Below are positions 1 to 7,364 of a stretch of DNA of 12,705 nucleotides, in pieces (within the stretch, counting starts at the first letter, position 1; every line of letters begins with the position of its first letter). The stretch comes from Nitrosomonadaceae bacterium. Its GTDB lineage: Bacteria; Pseudomonadota; Gammaproteobacteria; Burkholderiales; Usitatibacteraceae. The translations under genes were made by a program, and so were the position numbers. The notes under the pieces are model-generated. The model saw only the letters and a list, made by a program, of their open reading frames with translations. It ran no database searches and had not been told where the DNA came from. The stretch covers positions 1 through 12,705 of the forward strand of contig JAJTHU010000072.1 of NCBI GenBank assembly GCA_021300055.1, read 5' to 3'.

Positions 1-917
1 AATTCGAAATGCCCGGCGTCGTCGAGCGTGAGTAGCTTGACCGTTTCGCTTTTTTCTTTCGCGCGTTCGCGATAACGCAGCGCTTGTGCTGGCGCGACGA
101 TCGCGTCGTATACCCCGCTAACCAATGTCGTCGGCATGCCGAGCGGCAACAGCGGCGTCACGGACGTGTCGCGGAACGGGTCAGCGCCCGCATCTTTGCG
201 CTTTTTGTGGTCGACCAACAGGTCAACCGTGTCTGCGCCACACGCGTGCGCGGACATGCTGCGCCCCACCGCGAGATCTGCGATGGCCGCGACGCCGACT
301 GTGGCGCGAATCTTGAGTGGATTGGCCTGAAACAACGGGCTGTCGCTCGGCAGGCGTGGTCGCGCCGCCAACCACATCGCGAGGTGGCCCCCGGCAGAGT
401 GGCCCGTCGTGACGACACGCGTGAGGTCAAGCGCGTAGCGATCGGCGAGCTCGCGGAGTTTGTCGGTGGCTTTGGCGACATCGAGGAATGTGTCCGGATA
501 CGGGGAGAACGCCTCAGCTTTGGTGCCAACGCGACGATACGTGATGCTCCACACCGCAACACCTTCGCGGCGCAACGCATCGGCTTGAAAGGCGAGCAAC
601 TCCGGGCCCGGCAAATCAGCGCGCCAACAGCCGCCGTGCACCAGCACCACGACCGCAACGGGTTTGGTCGCGTTGGGCTTGGGCAGCCAGAGCTCGCCGT
701 ATTGATCGGGATACGTGCCGTAGGTGATGCGCGTGTCGGGCGTCGGGCGCTCGGCGCGATCGAGCACGTTCTTGAAGGTCAGCGTCTGCGCGTTGCTGGG
801 CGAGGTGGTCATTGCGAAGCCAGCGACCAGAACGATTGTTGCAAGCGTCGCGGCGTGACGGCTAAACGTGCGGCATCGGTTGGCAAAACCCCAGCAAAGA
901 CGGGCAGTTTCAGGCAT
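1..917 (-). CDS. Exported alpha/beta hydrolase (BD-FAE / formamidase-like), incomplete at the window edge
   Basis: The visible 305 codons encode a secreted alpha/beta-hydrolase of unknown substrate. An oxyanion-hole HGG lies at residues 94-96, the nucleophile elbow GHSAGG at 172-177 (Ser174), a candidate acid Asp271 in GVYDAIV, and the histidine of DDAGHF at 303. These form a full catalytic triad in the order usual for esterases of the hormone-sensitive-lipase, BD-FAE and kynurenine-formamidase groups. Residues 20-43 look like a signal peptide with likely cleavage after SNA (43/44). I chose the start at 917 because TTTGGAGC lies just upstream and the signal peptide is then complete; an internal ATG at 812 would remove it. 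The C-terminus runs off the left edge just after the catalytic histidine. It follows the FecCD-type ATPase gene after 53 bases on the same strand, so co-transcription is possible. The exact substrate cannot be read from the sequence. Confidence 0.88.
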   Translation of the reverse strand, partial: MPETARLCWGFANRCRTFSRHAATLATIVLVAGFAMTTSPSNAQTLTFKNVLDRAERPTPDTRITYGTYPDQYGELWLPKPNATKPVAVVVLVHGGCWRADLPGPELLAFQADALRREGVAVWSITYRRVGTKAEAFSPYPDTFLDVAKATDKLRELADRYALDLTRVVTTGHSAGGHLAMWLAARPRLPSDSPLFQANPLKIRATVGVAAIADLAVGRSMSAHACGADTVDLLVDHKKRKDAGADPFRDTSVTPLLPLGMPTTLVSGVYDAIVAPAQALRYRERAKEKSETVKLLTLDDAGHFE

Positions 918-970
918 TTTTGCTCCAAAGTGCTCATGGATAGGCGAGTTTCAATTCTGAATCTAGAACG

Positions 971-1753
971 CTAGGCGTCCACCATCATCGGCACGCGCTC
1001 TGCGGCCACACCATATAGGGCGCCTAAGGCTTCGCGCGTTGTGGCGGCTGACGTGGGCCCAAGCACCGCCTGACCATCGCGCGCTATGCTGAGCGTGCGA
1101 TCGGCGACGCCGCTTGCGAGGTCGCAGGCTTGTTGCGGCTCATGCGTGGTGAACATGATGGCGTAGGACTGAGACTTCAGATCGTTAAGGGCATCTTGCA
1201 CGCGCAGTCGGTTGCCAAAGTCGAGGCTCGCGGTGGGCTCGTCGAGCAACAGGCAGCGCGCACCGGAGGCGAGGGCGCGCGCCAACAACACCAATTGCTG
1301 CTCACCACCGGAGAGCGTGGTGAAGATTCGATCTGCCAGATTGGCGATGCCGAGTTGCTCTAGCGCAGCGTGCGCGATGGCGCGGTCTTGCGCGGATGGC
1401 AGCGCTGTCCAAGCCATGTGCGGCGCGCGCGCCATCTCAACGACTTCCTGCACGCGAAACGGCAACATCGCGCCGTGCGCTTGCGGCACATAAGCGAGCT
1501 GGCTGGCAAGTTCATTTGGGGCGAAGGTGTTGATGGCGCGCGATTGCAGCAGCACCTCGCCACGGCAGGGCGGCTGCAAGCCGAGCAGGGTGCGAAACAG
1601 CGTGGTCTTGCCCGCACCGTTTGGTCCGAGTACGGCGATCGCTGTCCCCGCCTGCAGGCTGAATTCCATACCGTGGGCGACGATGTTGACGCTGCCCTTG
1701 GCGTGATAACCAACGGCGAGTGCCCGCGCTGCGAGCAGTGCGGCCCTCGTCAT
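971..1753 (-). CDS. ABC transporter ATP-binding protein, FecE/BtuD/MolC type (partner of the FecCD permease)
   Basis: This 260-residue ATPase powers the type II importer whose permease gene lies immediately upstream. Walker A is GPNGAGKTT (residues 43-51), the Q-loop Gln is at 91, the signature LSGGEQQ at 147-153, Walker B LLLDEP at 168-173 and the switch His at 204. The switch region reads FTTHEPQQ, unlike the LHDLNQA pattern I recall for siderophore ATPases and closer to what I recall of MolC, the molybdate/tungstate ATPase of Haemophilus. The ATG at 1753 overlaps the permease TGA in ATGA, which is why I prefer it to an in-frame ATG at 1786. Placement beside Mod and Tup transporters favours an oxyanion substrate. 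Iron-siderophore or cobalamin uptake cannot be excluded from this sequence alone. Confidence 0.93.
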   Translation of the reverse strand: MTRAALLAARALAVGYHAKGSVNIVAHGMEFSLQAGTAIAVLGPNGAGKTTLFRTLLGLQPPCRGEVLLQSRAINTFAPNELASQLAYVPQAHGAMLPFRVQEVVEMARAPHMAWTALPSAQDRAIAHAALEQLGIANLADRIFTTLSGGEQQLVLLARALASGARCLLLDEPTASLDFGNRLRVQDALNDLKSQSYAIMFTTHEPQQACDLASGVADRTLSIARDGQAVLGPTSAATTREALGALYGVAAERVPMMVDA

Positions 1754-2844
1754 GAGCGGCTCCCCAAGGTGCGAGACATCAGCCACAGGAACGCCGGTGT
1801 GCCGAGCAGCGCGGTGAGTACACCGGGGGGGATTTCGATCGCCGCGACCGAGCGCGCGATGGTATCGACGGCCAACATAAAGCTGCCGCCGAGTAGAAAC
1901 GCGAGTGGCAGCAAGCGAGAGAACTCCGCACCCACCATCAGGCGAACCGCGTGTGGAACCACCAACCCGACCCAGCCGACAATGCCGCAGATGGCCACGC
2001 TCGCCGCGGTCATGAGTGTTGCGGCGACGATAACGATGAGTCGAAGAGCGCTGACGTCTTGGCCAAGTGCGCGGGCGTCGTCATCGTGCAGGGTCAGCAG
2101 ATTGATGCGCCAGCGCAGCAGCCACAGTGGCACGAGCGCAATGACGATCAGCGGTAGCGCAACAAGTAGATCGCTGCGGGTCACACTGGCGAAGCTGCCG
2201 AGCAGCCAGTAAGTGATCGCGGGCAGTTGGTTGGTCGGGTCAGCGAGGTACTTGCTGAGGGCGATACCCGCGCCGAGCAGCGAGCCGATCACTACCCCCG
2301 CCAGTACCAAAGTCAGTACGGGATCGTGGCCCGCATGACCCGCGCGCCGCCCACCGATGTGTGTGCCGATGAAGTAGATCGCAGCCACAGCGAGCACGCC
2401 GCCACCAAAGGCCAAGGCTTGCAAACCGATCACGCTAACGCCGAGCATGATGCCGACCACCGCGCCCAGCGCCGCGCCGCTCGATACCCCGAGAATGTCC
2501 GGCGACACCAGCGGGTTGCGAAATAGGTTTTGGTAGGCAGCGCCTGCGGCGGCGAGTGCACCACCGACCAAGAATGCAGCAGCGATGCGCGGACCGCGAA
2601 TCTCAAAGAGCACGATGTCGGCGTTTTCTCTTGCGTGTACCGTGGTGCCAAAAACAGCGGACATCAGCAGTGACAGTAGCTCTCTTGGCGCGATGGCGAA
2701 TTGCCCGACGTTGAACGCGACCAAAATCAAACATATCGCCAGCGCGATTGCCCCAATGAGCGCATAGCCTGCGCGACCGACGCGCGGCAAGCCGCTGTTC
2801 GTTGCCGCGGGTAGCGCGGAACTGGCGATGGGCGGCGTGCTCAC
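1750..2844 (-). CDS. FecCD-family ABC transporter permease, possibly MolB-like
   Basis: This is a 364-residue inner-membrane permease of the BtuC/FecCD family (type II importers, normally about ten transmembrane helices per subunit). Many hydrophobic segments span the protein. The family-typical stretch GAAYQNLFRNPLVSPDILG followed by VSSGAALGA lies near residues 105-130, and GWVGLVVPHAVR near 290-300. The latter belongs to the loop that couples to the ATPase. The start codon is GTG at 2844; an in-frame TAG lies just upstream with no alternative ATG. Its 3' end overlaps the ATPase gene by 4 bases, implying coupled translation. No binding-protein gene lies beside it, so the pair lacks its own visible receptor. 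It is transcribed divergently from the regulator gene at 2957. Substrate is inferred, not shown: molybdate/tungstate from context, iron-chelate or cobalamin as alternatives. Confidence 0.92.
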   Translation of the reverse strand: MSTPPIASSALPAATNSGLPRVGRAGYALIGAIALAICLILVAFNVGQFAIAPRELLSLLMSAVFGTTVHARENADIVLFEIRGPRIAAAFLVGGALAAAGAAYQNLFRNPLVSPDILGVSSGAALGAVVGIMLGVSVIGLQALAFGGGVLAVAAIYFIGTHIGGRRAGHAGHDPVLTLVLAGVVIGSLLGAGIALSKYLADPTNQLPAITYWLLGSFASVTRSDLLVALPLIVIALVPLWLLRWRINLLTLHDDDARALGQDVSALRLIVIVAATLMTAASVAICGIVGWVGLVVPHAVRLMVGAEFSRLLPLAFLLGGSFMLAVDTIARSVAAIEIPPGVLTALLGTPAFLWLMSRTLGSRS

Positions 2845-2956
2845 GCGAGGGCTGGGGTGGTTGAGATTGGCATAGGGCTATTTTGGCAGCTTGCGTGCTC
2901 AGAATACGCTTTGTAGAAACGGGCGCGCTGCTATCTGGCGGCGGACCCATGCCAGA
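2845..2956. promoter_or_regulatory. Divergent intergenic region between the FecCD-type permease and the regulator
   Basis: These 112 bases must hold the promoter for the regulator on the plus strand and probably one for the permease operon on the minus strand. A weak plus-strand candidate is TTGGCA (2883-2888), 16 bases, then TACGCT (2905-2910); the -10 match is poor. I see no convincing minus-strand promoter, no ModE-type box and no strong palindrome here. Confidence 0.35.
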
Positions 2957-3883
2957 ATGAGAGCCATGAAATTTGCAAAAACCGCAGCCGGTCGGGAAGC
3001 TCCCGAGTTGATGGAACTAAAGGAAGTCGCCGCTTATTTGCGATTGGGCGAGCGCACCGTCTATGCATTGGTCAAGGACCGCAAGATACCTTGCTCGCGG
3101 GTGACAGGAAAGTGGTTGTTTCCGAAGCGGCTGATCGATCTCTGGATTGACGAAAACACCGAGCACGTTGGTGGCGGCAGGCGTGATATGCAAGTCCCGC
3201 GCGCCTTGCTGGTGGGCAGTCACGATCCATTGCTCGAGTGGGCAGTGCGCGAGTCTGGCTGCGATTTTGGTTTGCTGTGTGGCGGTAGTCGAGATGGACT
3301 TGCGCGATTGGCGCGCGGCGAGGCCAGCGTCGCGGGCATCCATCTCTATGATCGTCGCGACGGCACGTTTAATCGGCACGCGGTGGCCGAGTTGCCGACT
3401 AACGAGTGGGTCGCGATCCGCATGGGCGCGAGGCAGCAGGGGCTGTTGCTCGCCGAGGGTAATCCGCTCGGTGTTCGAGGGGTTCGCGATGTCGCGGACA
3501 GCGCCGCACGCGTCGTGCTGCGCCAGCCTGGCGCCGGCAGCCGTGAGCTTTGGGACGCGCTGGTGGAAGATGCGGGCGTTGAGCAGACGCGCTTCAAGAC
3601 ACTTGAATCGCCCGCATTGACCGAGGGCGACCTCGCATTAGCGATTCGAAACGGCGTGGCCGATGTTGGATTGGCCATCGAGTCGGTCGCACGTGCCGCG
3701 AATCTGGAGTTTTTGCCCTTGATGCAAGAGCAGTTCGATTTAGTGATGACGCGGCGTCAATACTTCACGCTGCCGGTGCAGAAACTCTTCGCCTGCATCA
3801 TGAGCGAGTCGTTTGCGAGGCACGCGGCTGCGCTCGGCGGCTATGACGTTTCCGAGCGTGGTACCGTTGTTTACAACGCGTGA
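2957..3883 (+). CDS. One-component regulator: excisionase/MerR-type helix-turn-helix fused to a periplasmic-molybdate-binding-like domain
   Basis: The protein (308 residues from this start) joins a small DNA-binding domain at about residues 19-68 to a ligand-binding domain at about 84-300. The first part has the pattern MELKEVAAYLRL followed by RTVYALVKDRKIPCSRV and GKWLFPKRLIDLWI, typical of excisionase/MerR-like HTH_17 domains. The second carries GSRDGLARLARGEASVAGIH and RQPGAGSREL, hallmarks of the cytoplasmic PBP-like domain (COG1910-type, related to molybdate-binding proteins). No signal peptide is present, so it should act in the cytoplasm. It sits between a divergent FecCD-type importer and a convergent tup operon, with mod beyond. 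I therefore infer that it senses molybdate or tungstate and controls one or more of these operons. ATG at 2966 is an equally possible start, and the frame is open back to an ATG at 2891; no strong ribosome binding site decides between them. Confidence 0.88.
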   Translation: MRAMKFAKTAAGREAPELMELKEVAAYLRLGERTVYALVKDRKIPCSRVTGKWLFPKRLIDLWIDENTEHVGGGRRDMQVPRALLVGSHDPLLEWAVRESGCDFGLLCGGSRDGLARLARGEASVAGIHLYDRRDGTFNRHAVAELPTNEWVAIRMGARQQGLLLAEGNPLGVRGVRDVADSAARVVLRQPGAGSRELWDALVEDAGVEQTRFKTLESPALTEGDLALAIRNGVADVGLAIESVARAANLEFLPLMQEQFDLVMTRRQYFTLPVQKLFACIMSESFARHAAALGGYDVSERGTVVYNA

Positions 3884-3911
3884 GGTCTGCCTCGTAGCCG
3901 CTGCGGCGTCT

Positions 3912-4775
3912 TCACCGTTTGGCGTTGGGGAAAAATAGTTGCTCTCCGCCGATCTTGTAGTCCGCGATAGCCTTCTGCCCTGAAGCAGACACCAACCAAT
4001 CGATGAACTTCTGAGCGAGGTCTTTCTTCACGTGTGCATGCTTGCTTGGGTTCACCAGAATCACGCCGTATTGATTGAACAAGCGCGTATCACCCTCGAC
4101 CAACACGGCAAGGTCACCGCGATTTTTGAATGAAAGCCACGTGCCGCGGTCAGTGAGGATGTACGCATTCATACCGCTCGCGGTATTGAGCGCGGGGCCC
4201 ATACCCGATCCAGTTTCGCGGTACCACGGGCCCTTTGCCACGTCGAGCTCTACGCCTGCTGCTTTCCAGTAGCGCAGCTCAGCTGCGTGGGTGCCGCTCT
4301 TGTCGCCACGCGATACGAATGCGGCTTTGGCATCCGCCACCTTTTTCAGCGCGGCGGTGATGTCGCGTCCCGCTGCCGCTGCCGGATCGCCCTTCGGGCC
4401 GACCAGCACAAAGTCGTTGTACATCACCTCGATGCGGCTGACTCCGAAGCCATCTGCAACAAATTTCTCTTCGGCGACTTTGTCGTGTACGAACACAACG
4501 TCGGCATCGCCCCTGCGGCCCGTGTCGAGCGCTTGGCCTGTCCCCAGGGCGACAACGCGTACATCGATCCCGCTGTCCTTTTTGAAGAGCGGCAGTAGGT
4601 GACCAAATAGCCCTGACTGCTCAGTCGAGGTCGTCGATGCAACGGTGATGAACTTGTCCTGCGCCGTGGCGGGCATGCCGACGAGTGTTGCGGTGGTGCC
4701 AAGCCAGACAATGACTAGGCTAGCCAGCCATGCGCGGCGGGCGTACGGTTGAGTCGGACGAGTTGATGAGGTCAT
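3912..4775 (-). CDS. tupA: Tungstate ABC transporter substrate-binding protein TupA
   Basis: This is a 287-residue periplasmic receptor for tungstate (possibly also molybdate). An N-terminal signal peptide has a hydrophobic core at about 15-33 and likely cleavage after PATA (38). The mature protein begins with TVASTTSTEQSGL, containing the TTS element of TupA proteins at 48-50. It also contains VSRGDKSGTH (154-163) and ETGSGMG (187-193), all expected around the anion pocket. Sulfate and phosphate receptors look different, and the archaeal-type WtpA is less similar in these motifs. The ATG at 4775 overlaps the tupC stop in ATGA and is preceded by CGGAGAAAG inside tupC, so translation is probably coupled. 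Unusually, the binding-protein gene is last in the operon rather than first. It converges with the regulator gene, leaving 28 bases between stops. Confidence 0.93.
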   Translation of the reverse strand: MTSSTRPTQPYARRAWLASLVIVWLGTTATLVGMPATAQDKFITVASTTSTEQSGLFGHLLPLFKKDSGIDVRVVALGTGQALDTGRRGDADVVFVHDKVAEEKFVADGFGVSRIEVMYNDFVLVGPKGDPAAAAGRDITAALKKVADAKAAFVSRGDKSGTHAAELRYWKAAGVELDVAKGPWYRETGSGMGPALNTASGMNAYILTDRGTWLSFKNRGDLAVLVEGDTRLFNQYGVILVNPSKHAHVKKDLAQKFIDWLVSASGQKAIADYKIGGEQLFFPNAKR

Positions 4776-5488
4776 ATGCTTTCTCCGAGTAGATATTCAC
4801 GGCCTTCGGCCGATTGAGGTCTGCTAAAGAATTCATCCGCGGGCGTGCGCTCGGTGAGGCGGCCCTCATGCATGAATGCGATGTCGTCGGCAAGACGCTT
4901 GGCTTGCGCGAGGTTGTGCGTCACCATCACGACCGTCACGCCGCTTTCGGCGGCGTCGGCGATGAGGGCCTCAATTTGGCGGGTCGACTGCGGATCGATC
5001 GACGCGGTGGGTTCGTCGAGGTACAACACCTCCGGCGACCTCGCTAGCGCCCGCGCGAAGGCAACGCGTTGCTGCTCCCCGCCGGACAGCGTGCGGGCGG
5101 GGCGATCGGCCAAGCCGAGCATGCCGACGCGCCGCAGCGCTCGTTCGCCGATCGCGACGCTAGACTGAGTTGAGTCGGCATCAAGACCAAAAATGACGTT
5201 GTCGAGCGCACTGCGGCGGAGCATCACTGGCCGCTGGAAAAGCATCGCGTCGTGCTTGCGCATTTCTGGGAGCTGAAGATCTAGGCCATTTGCGGCGCGC
5301 ACTGCGCCGCTCGTCGGCGGGAGCATGCCATGCATGACTCGCAACAGCGCTGTCTTGCCCGCACCATTCGCGCCGAGAATCGCGAGAGTACGCGCCGAGC
5401 CGAGGCGCAGGCTGATGTTGCGCAGTACGCTCTTCCCCCCGAGGTCGAGGCTGACATCTTTCAGTTCGAGGGGTAGCAGCTTACCCAT
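4772..5488 (-). CDS. tupC: Tungstate ABC transporter ATP-binding protein TupC
   Basis: This 238-residue ATPase energises the TupB permease. Walker A is GANGAGKT (39-46), the Q-loop Gln is at 85, the signature LSGGEQQ at 134-140, Walker B YLDEP at 156-160, the D-loop ASID at 162-165 and the switch His at 191 in MVTHN. It has no C-terminal TOBE domain, unlike the ModC in this window, so no regulatory oxyanion site is expected on this subunit. The frame is open back to 5605, but the ATG at 5488 is chosen because the family homology starts there and the upstream residues are the tupB sequence read in another frame. It overlaps the tupB stop by 8 bases and the tupA start by 4. Confidence 0.93.
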   Translation of the reverse strand: MGKLLPLELKDVSLDLGGKSVLRNISLRLGSARTLAILGANGAGKTALLRVMHGMLPPTSGAVRAANGLDLQLPEMRKHDAMLFQRPVMLRRSALDNVIFGLDADSTQSSVAIGERALRRVGMLGLADRPARTLSGGEQQRVAFARALARSPEVLYLDEPTASIDPQSTRQIEALIADAAESGVTVVMVTHNLAQAKRLADDIAFMHEGRLTERTPADEFFSRPQSAEGREYLLGESI

Positions 5489-6185
5489 AGCGAGCCTCGG
5501 CGAAAGACTTGAGCCACTGTGCGATGAGGTTGAGCGTGAGCACCACAAGCACCAGCACGACGCCGAGCGATAGCGCCAACGGCAAGTCACCCTTGGTCGT
5601 TTCAAGTGCGATTGCCGTCGTCATCACACGCGTAACGCCGTCGATGTTGCCGCCGACAATCATCACTGCCCCCACTTCCGCGCAAGCGCGTCCGAGCCCT
5701 GCCAACGTCACCGTGACCAGTGAGAAGCGCGTGTCCCAAACAAGAGTTGCGGAGGCACGCCATCCGTGTACGCCGAGCGATTGGAATTGCTCGCGGTAGT
5801 TGTTCCACGCGTCCTCGATCACCTGCCGCGCCAAGGCTGCAATGATGGGGGTGATCAATATGGCTTGGGCGATCACCATCGCCGTCGGCGTAAACAACAA
5901 GCCGTATTGGCCTAGCGGGCCTGCGCGTGAGAGCAAAAGGTAAACCACCAGCCCGATCACCACTGGTGGCAGTCCCATGAGGGCGTTGAGTACCGCGATG
6001 ATCACGCCGCGCCCCGCAAAGCGCGAAACCGCCAACCACGCGCCGAGGGCGAGGCCCAGCAGCGAGGCAATGGCCACTGCGCTTAAGCTCACGCTAAGCG
6101 ACAAACCCACAATCTGGACGAGCTTAGGGTCTGCGCTGCTGATAAGGTGAAACGCGCCGGAAAGGGCAGCAGAAAAGTCGCTCAT
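5481..6185 (-). CDS. tupB: Tungstate ABC transporter permease TupB
   Basis: This 234-residue inner-membrane permease has about five to six hydrophobic helices and forms the tungstate channel as a homodimer with TupC. The segment LNALMGLPPVVIGLVVYLLL (about residues 67-86) and GRACAEVGAVMIVGGNIDG in the second half are the TupB forms of the ModB-like permease core; the latter includes the ATPase-coupling loop. ATG at 6185 is the first start in frame, and the length matches the family. No clear Shine-Dalgarno precedes it. It is the first gene of the tup cassette; the 99-base upstream gap to modC carries palindromes and a -10-like TAGAAT, so it probably has its own regulated promoter. Its stop overlaps the tupC start by 8 bases. 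Confidence 0.92.
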   Translation of the reverse strand: MSDFSAALSGAFHLISSADPKLVQIVGLSLSVSLSAVAIASLLGLALGAWLAVSRFAGRGVIIAVLNALMGLPPVVIGLVVYLLLSRAGPLGQYGLLFTPTAMVIAQAILITPIIAALARQVIEDAWNNYREQFQSLGVHGWRASATLVWDTRFSLVTVTLAGLGRACAEVGAVMIVGGNIDGVTRVMTTAIALETTKGDLPLALSLGVVLVLVVLTLNLIAQWLKSFAEARYG

Positions 6186-6193
6186 GCAGTCGT

Positions 6194-6224
6194 CTGCAAA
6201 TTATTGCAGGAAATTGCAATTCTA
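6194..6224 (-). promoter_or_regulatory. Palindromic operator-like cluster overlapping a candidate -10 element upstream of tupB
   Basis: Two inverted repeats stand in an AT-rich island inside GC-rich sequence. The first is CTGCAA-ATTA-TTGCAG (6194-6209, perfect 6-base arms). The second is the perfect palindrome AATTGCAATT (6212-6221). TTGCA recurs at 6204 and 6214, one helical turn apart. On the minus strand TAGAAT (6224-6219), a good -10 match, overlaps the second palindrome; no good -35 lies at the right distance. The layout would fit a repressor site over the tupBCA promoter, with the neighbouring regulator as the obvious candidate. This is inference from pattern only. Confidence 0.45.
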
Positions 6225-6284
6225 TCGCGATTGAGGCGGTTGCTAGTGCCCGATCGGCTGGCACCGAGGCGTACCGGATTGCGC

Positions 6285-7364
6285 TTAGGCGTAACCGACG
6301 CTATGGCGGTCGATGGAAACAGCCTTGACTAGTGCATATACCCGTTGTCCCGGCTGTAGCCTCAGTCGCCCTAGGGACAGGCGTGTAACGCGCGCCAATA
6401 TGCGGGCTTCGCCAACCCGTAAGCTGACATCCACGATCGCGCCCACCTCATCGCGGATTTCGAGCAAGGTCCCTTCAAGGATGTTGTTGATGCTGATGTC
6501 GACGGGGCGCTGGAGGGCGAGAGAGACGTCTCGCGCGCGCAGACGCACCCGCAATCGATGCCCGGGGCTCGCGACGACTCTTGGGATGGTGAGCTCGCCA
6601 CCATCGAAGCGCAACAGCGTCACCGCATGCTCGACATCATGCGAGGCGACTTCAGCATCAATGACTGCGCCCGCCTCATGTCTTCCGGTGGCAGGTGCGA
6701 GATCTAGCCTCGCGAGCAACTCGTCCACGGCGCCAGCGGCTTTTACGCGGCCATCTTCAAGGAGCACCATGTGCTCGGCGAGACGAATCACCTCATCGAT
6801 TGAATGGCTGACCATGACAATCGGAATGCCGACTTCGTCGCGAAGCTGCTCGATGTGGGTCAGTACCTCATGCTTACGTTGGGCATCTAATGAGGCTAGC
6901 GGTTCGTCCAAAAGGAGCAATGATGGGTTGCTCAGCAAGGCGCGACCAATGGCGACGCGTTGTGTTTCGCCCCCTGACAGATCGCGGGGCCGGCGCTTCA
7001 GCAACGCGCCGAGACCGAGTAGTTCGATAAGCCGGCGCGCTTGCGGCGTGTCTTCGGATAGACGCTTGCTGAAGAAGAGATTGTCTGCAACGTTCAGATG
7101 CGGGAACAGCAGCCCCTGTTGAAACACGTAACCGATATCGCGCACGTTTGGCGAAAGGCAAACATTCTGCGCAACATCAAGAAACACGCGGCCGTTCAGC
7201 GCAATGCGACCCGATTGGGGGCGAGATACGCCAGCGATGGCGTTAAGAATGCTCGTTTTCCCACAGCCCGAACGGCCGAAGAGCGCTGTGATCCGCGCCG
7301 TCGTCACGAACGTGGCGTCCAGCGCGAACGCGCCAAGGCGGTGTTGAATAGCAACTTCAAGCAT
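6285..7364 (-). CDS. modC: Molybdate ABC transporter ATP-binding protein ModC
   Basis: This 359-residue ATPase has an N-terminal nucleotide-binding domain and a C-terminal TOBE domain. Walker A is GRSGCGKTS (30-38), the Q-loop Gln is at 82, the signature LSGGETQ at 129-135, Walker B LLLDEP at 150-155, the D-loop SLD at 158-160 and the switch His at 187 in MVSHS. The region 291-354, beginning SINNILEGTLLEI, is the single TOBE (MOP-like) domain typical of ModC, which can bind molybdate or tungstate and trans-inhibit transport. The length matches the family. The ATG at 7364 overlaps the modB stop by 8 bases. It is the last mod gene; the tup cassette begins 99 bases further on the same strand. 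Confidence 0.95.
   Translation of the reverse strand: MLEVAIQHRLGAFALDATFVTTARITALFGRSGCGKTSILNAIAGVSRPQSGRIALNGRVFLDVAQNVCLSPNVRDIGYVFQQGLLFPHLNVADNLFFSKRLSEDTPQARRLIELLGLGALLKRRPRDLSGGETQRVAIGRALLSNPSLLLLDEPLASLDAQRKHEVLTHIEQLRDEVGIPIVMVSHSIDEVIRLAEHMVLLEDGRVKAAGAVDELLARLDLAPATGRHEAGAVIDAEVASHDVEHAVTLLRFDGGELTIPRVVASPGHRLRVRLRARDVSLALQRPVDISINNILEGTLLEIRDEVGAIVDVSLRVGEARILARVTRLSLGRLRLQPGQRVYALVKAVSIDRHSVGYA

Noticed and set aside
84..974. Long open plus-strand frame (296 codons) opposite the hydrolase gene
   Set aside because: Its translation is Arg/Cys/His-rich with no recognisable motif, and the minus strand encodes a hydrolase with a full catalytic triad. Such antisense frames are common in GC-rich DNA.
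2845..2956. ModE-type box in the divergent promoter region
   Set aside because: I found no TATA-rich inverted repeat resembling the ModE consensus in this region, nor upstream of modA.
2972..2979. TTTGCAAA palindrome at the start of the regulator gene as an autoregulatory copy of the tupB operator
   Set aside because: The shared TTGCAA core is short and also occurs inside coding sequence at 839-844 and 2419-2424, so chance explains it.
3897..3907. Possible terminator hairpin GCCG-CTG-CGGC between the convergent stops of the regulator and tupA genes
   Set aside because: The stem is only four base pairs, the loop three bases, and no U-tract follows.
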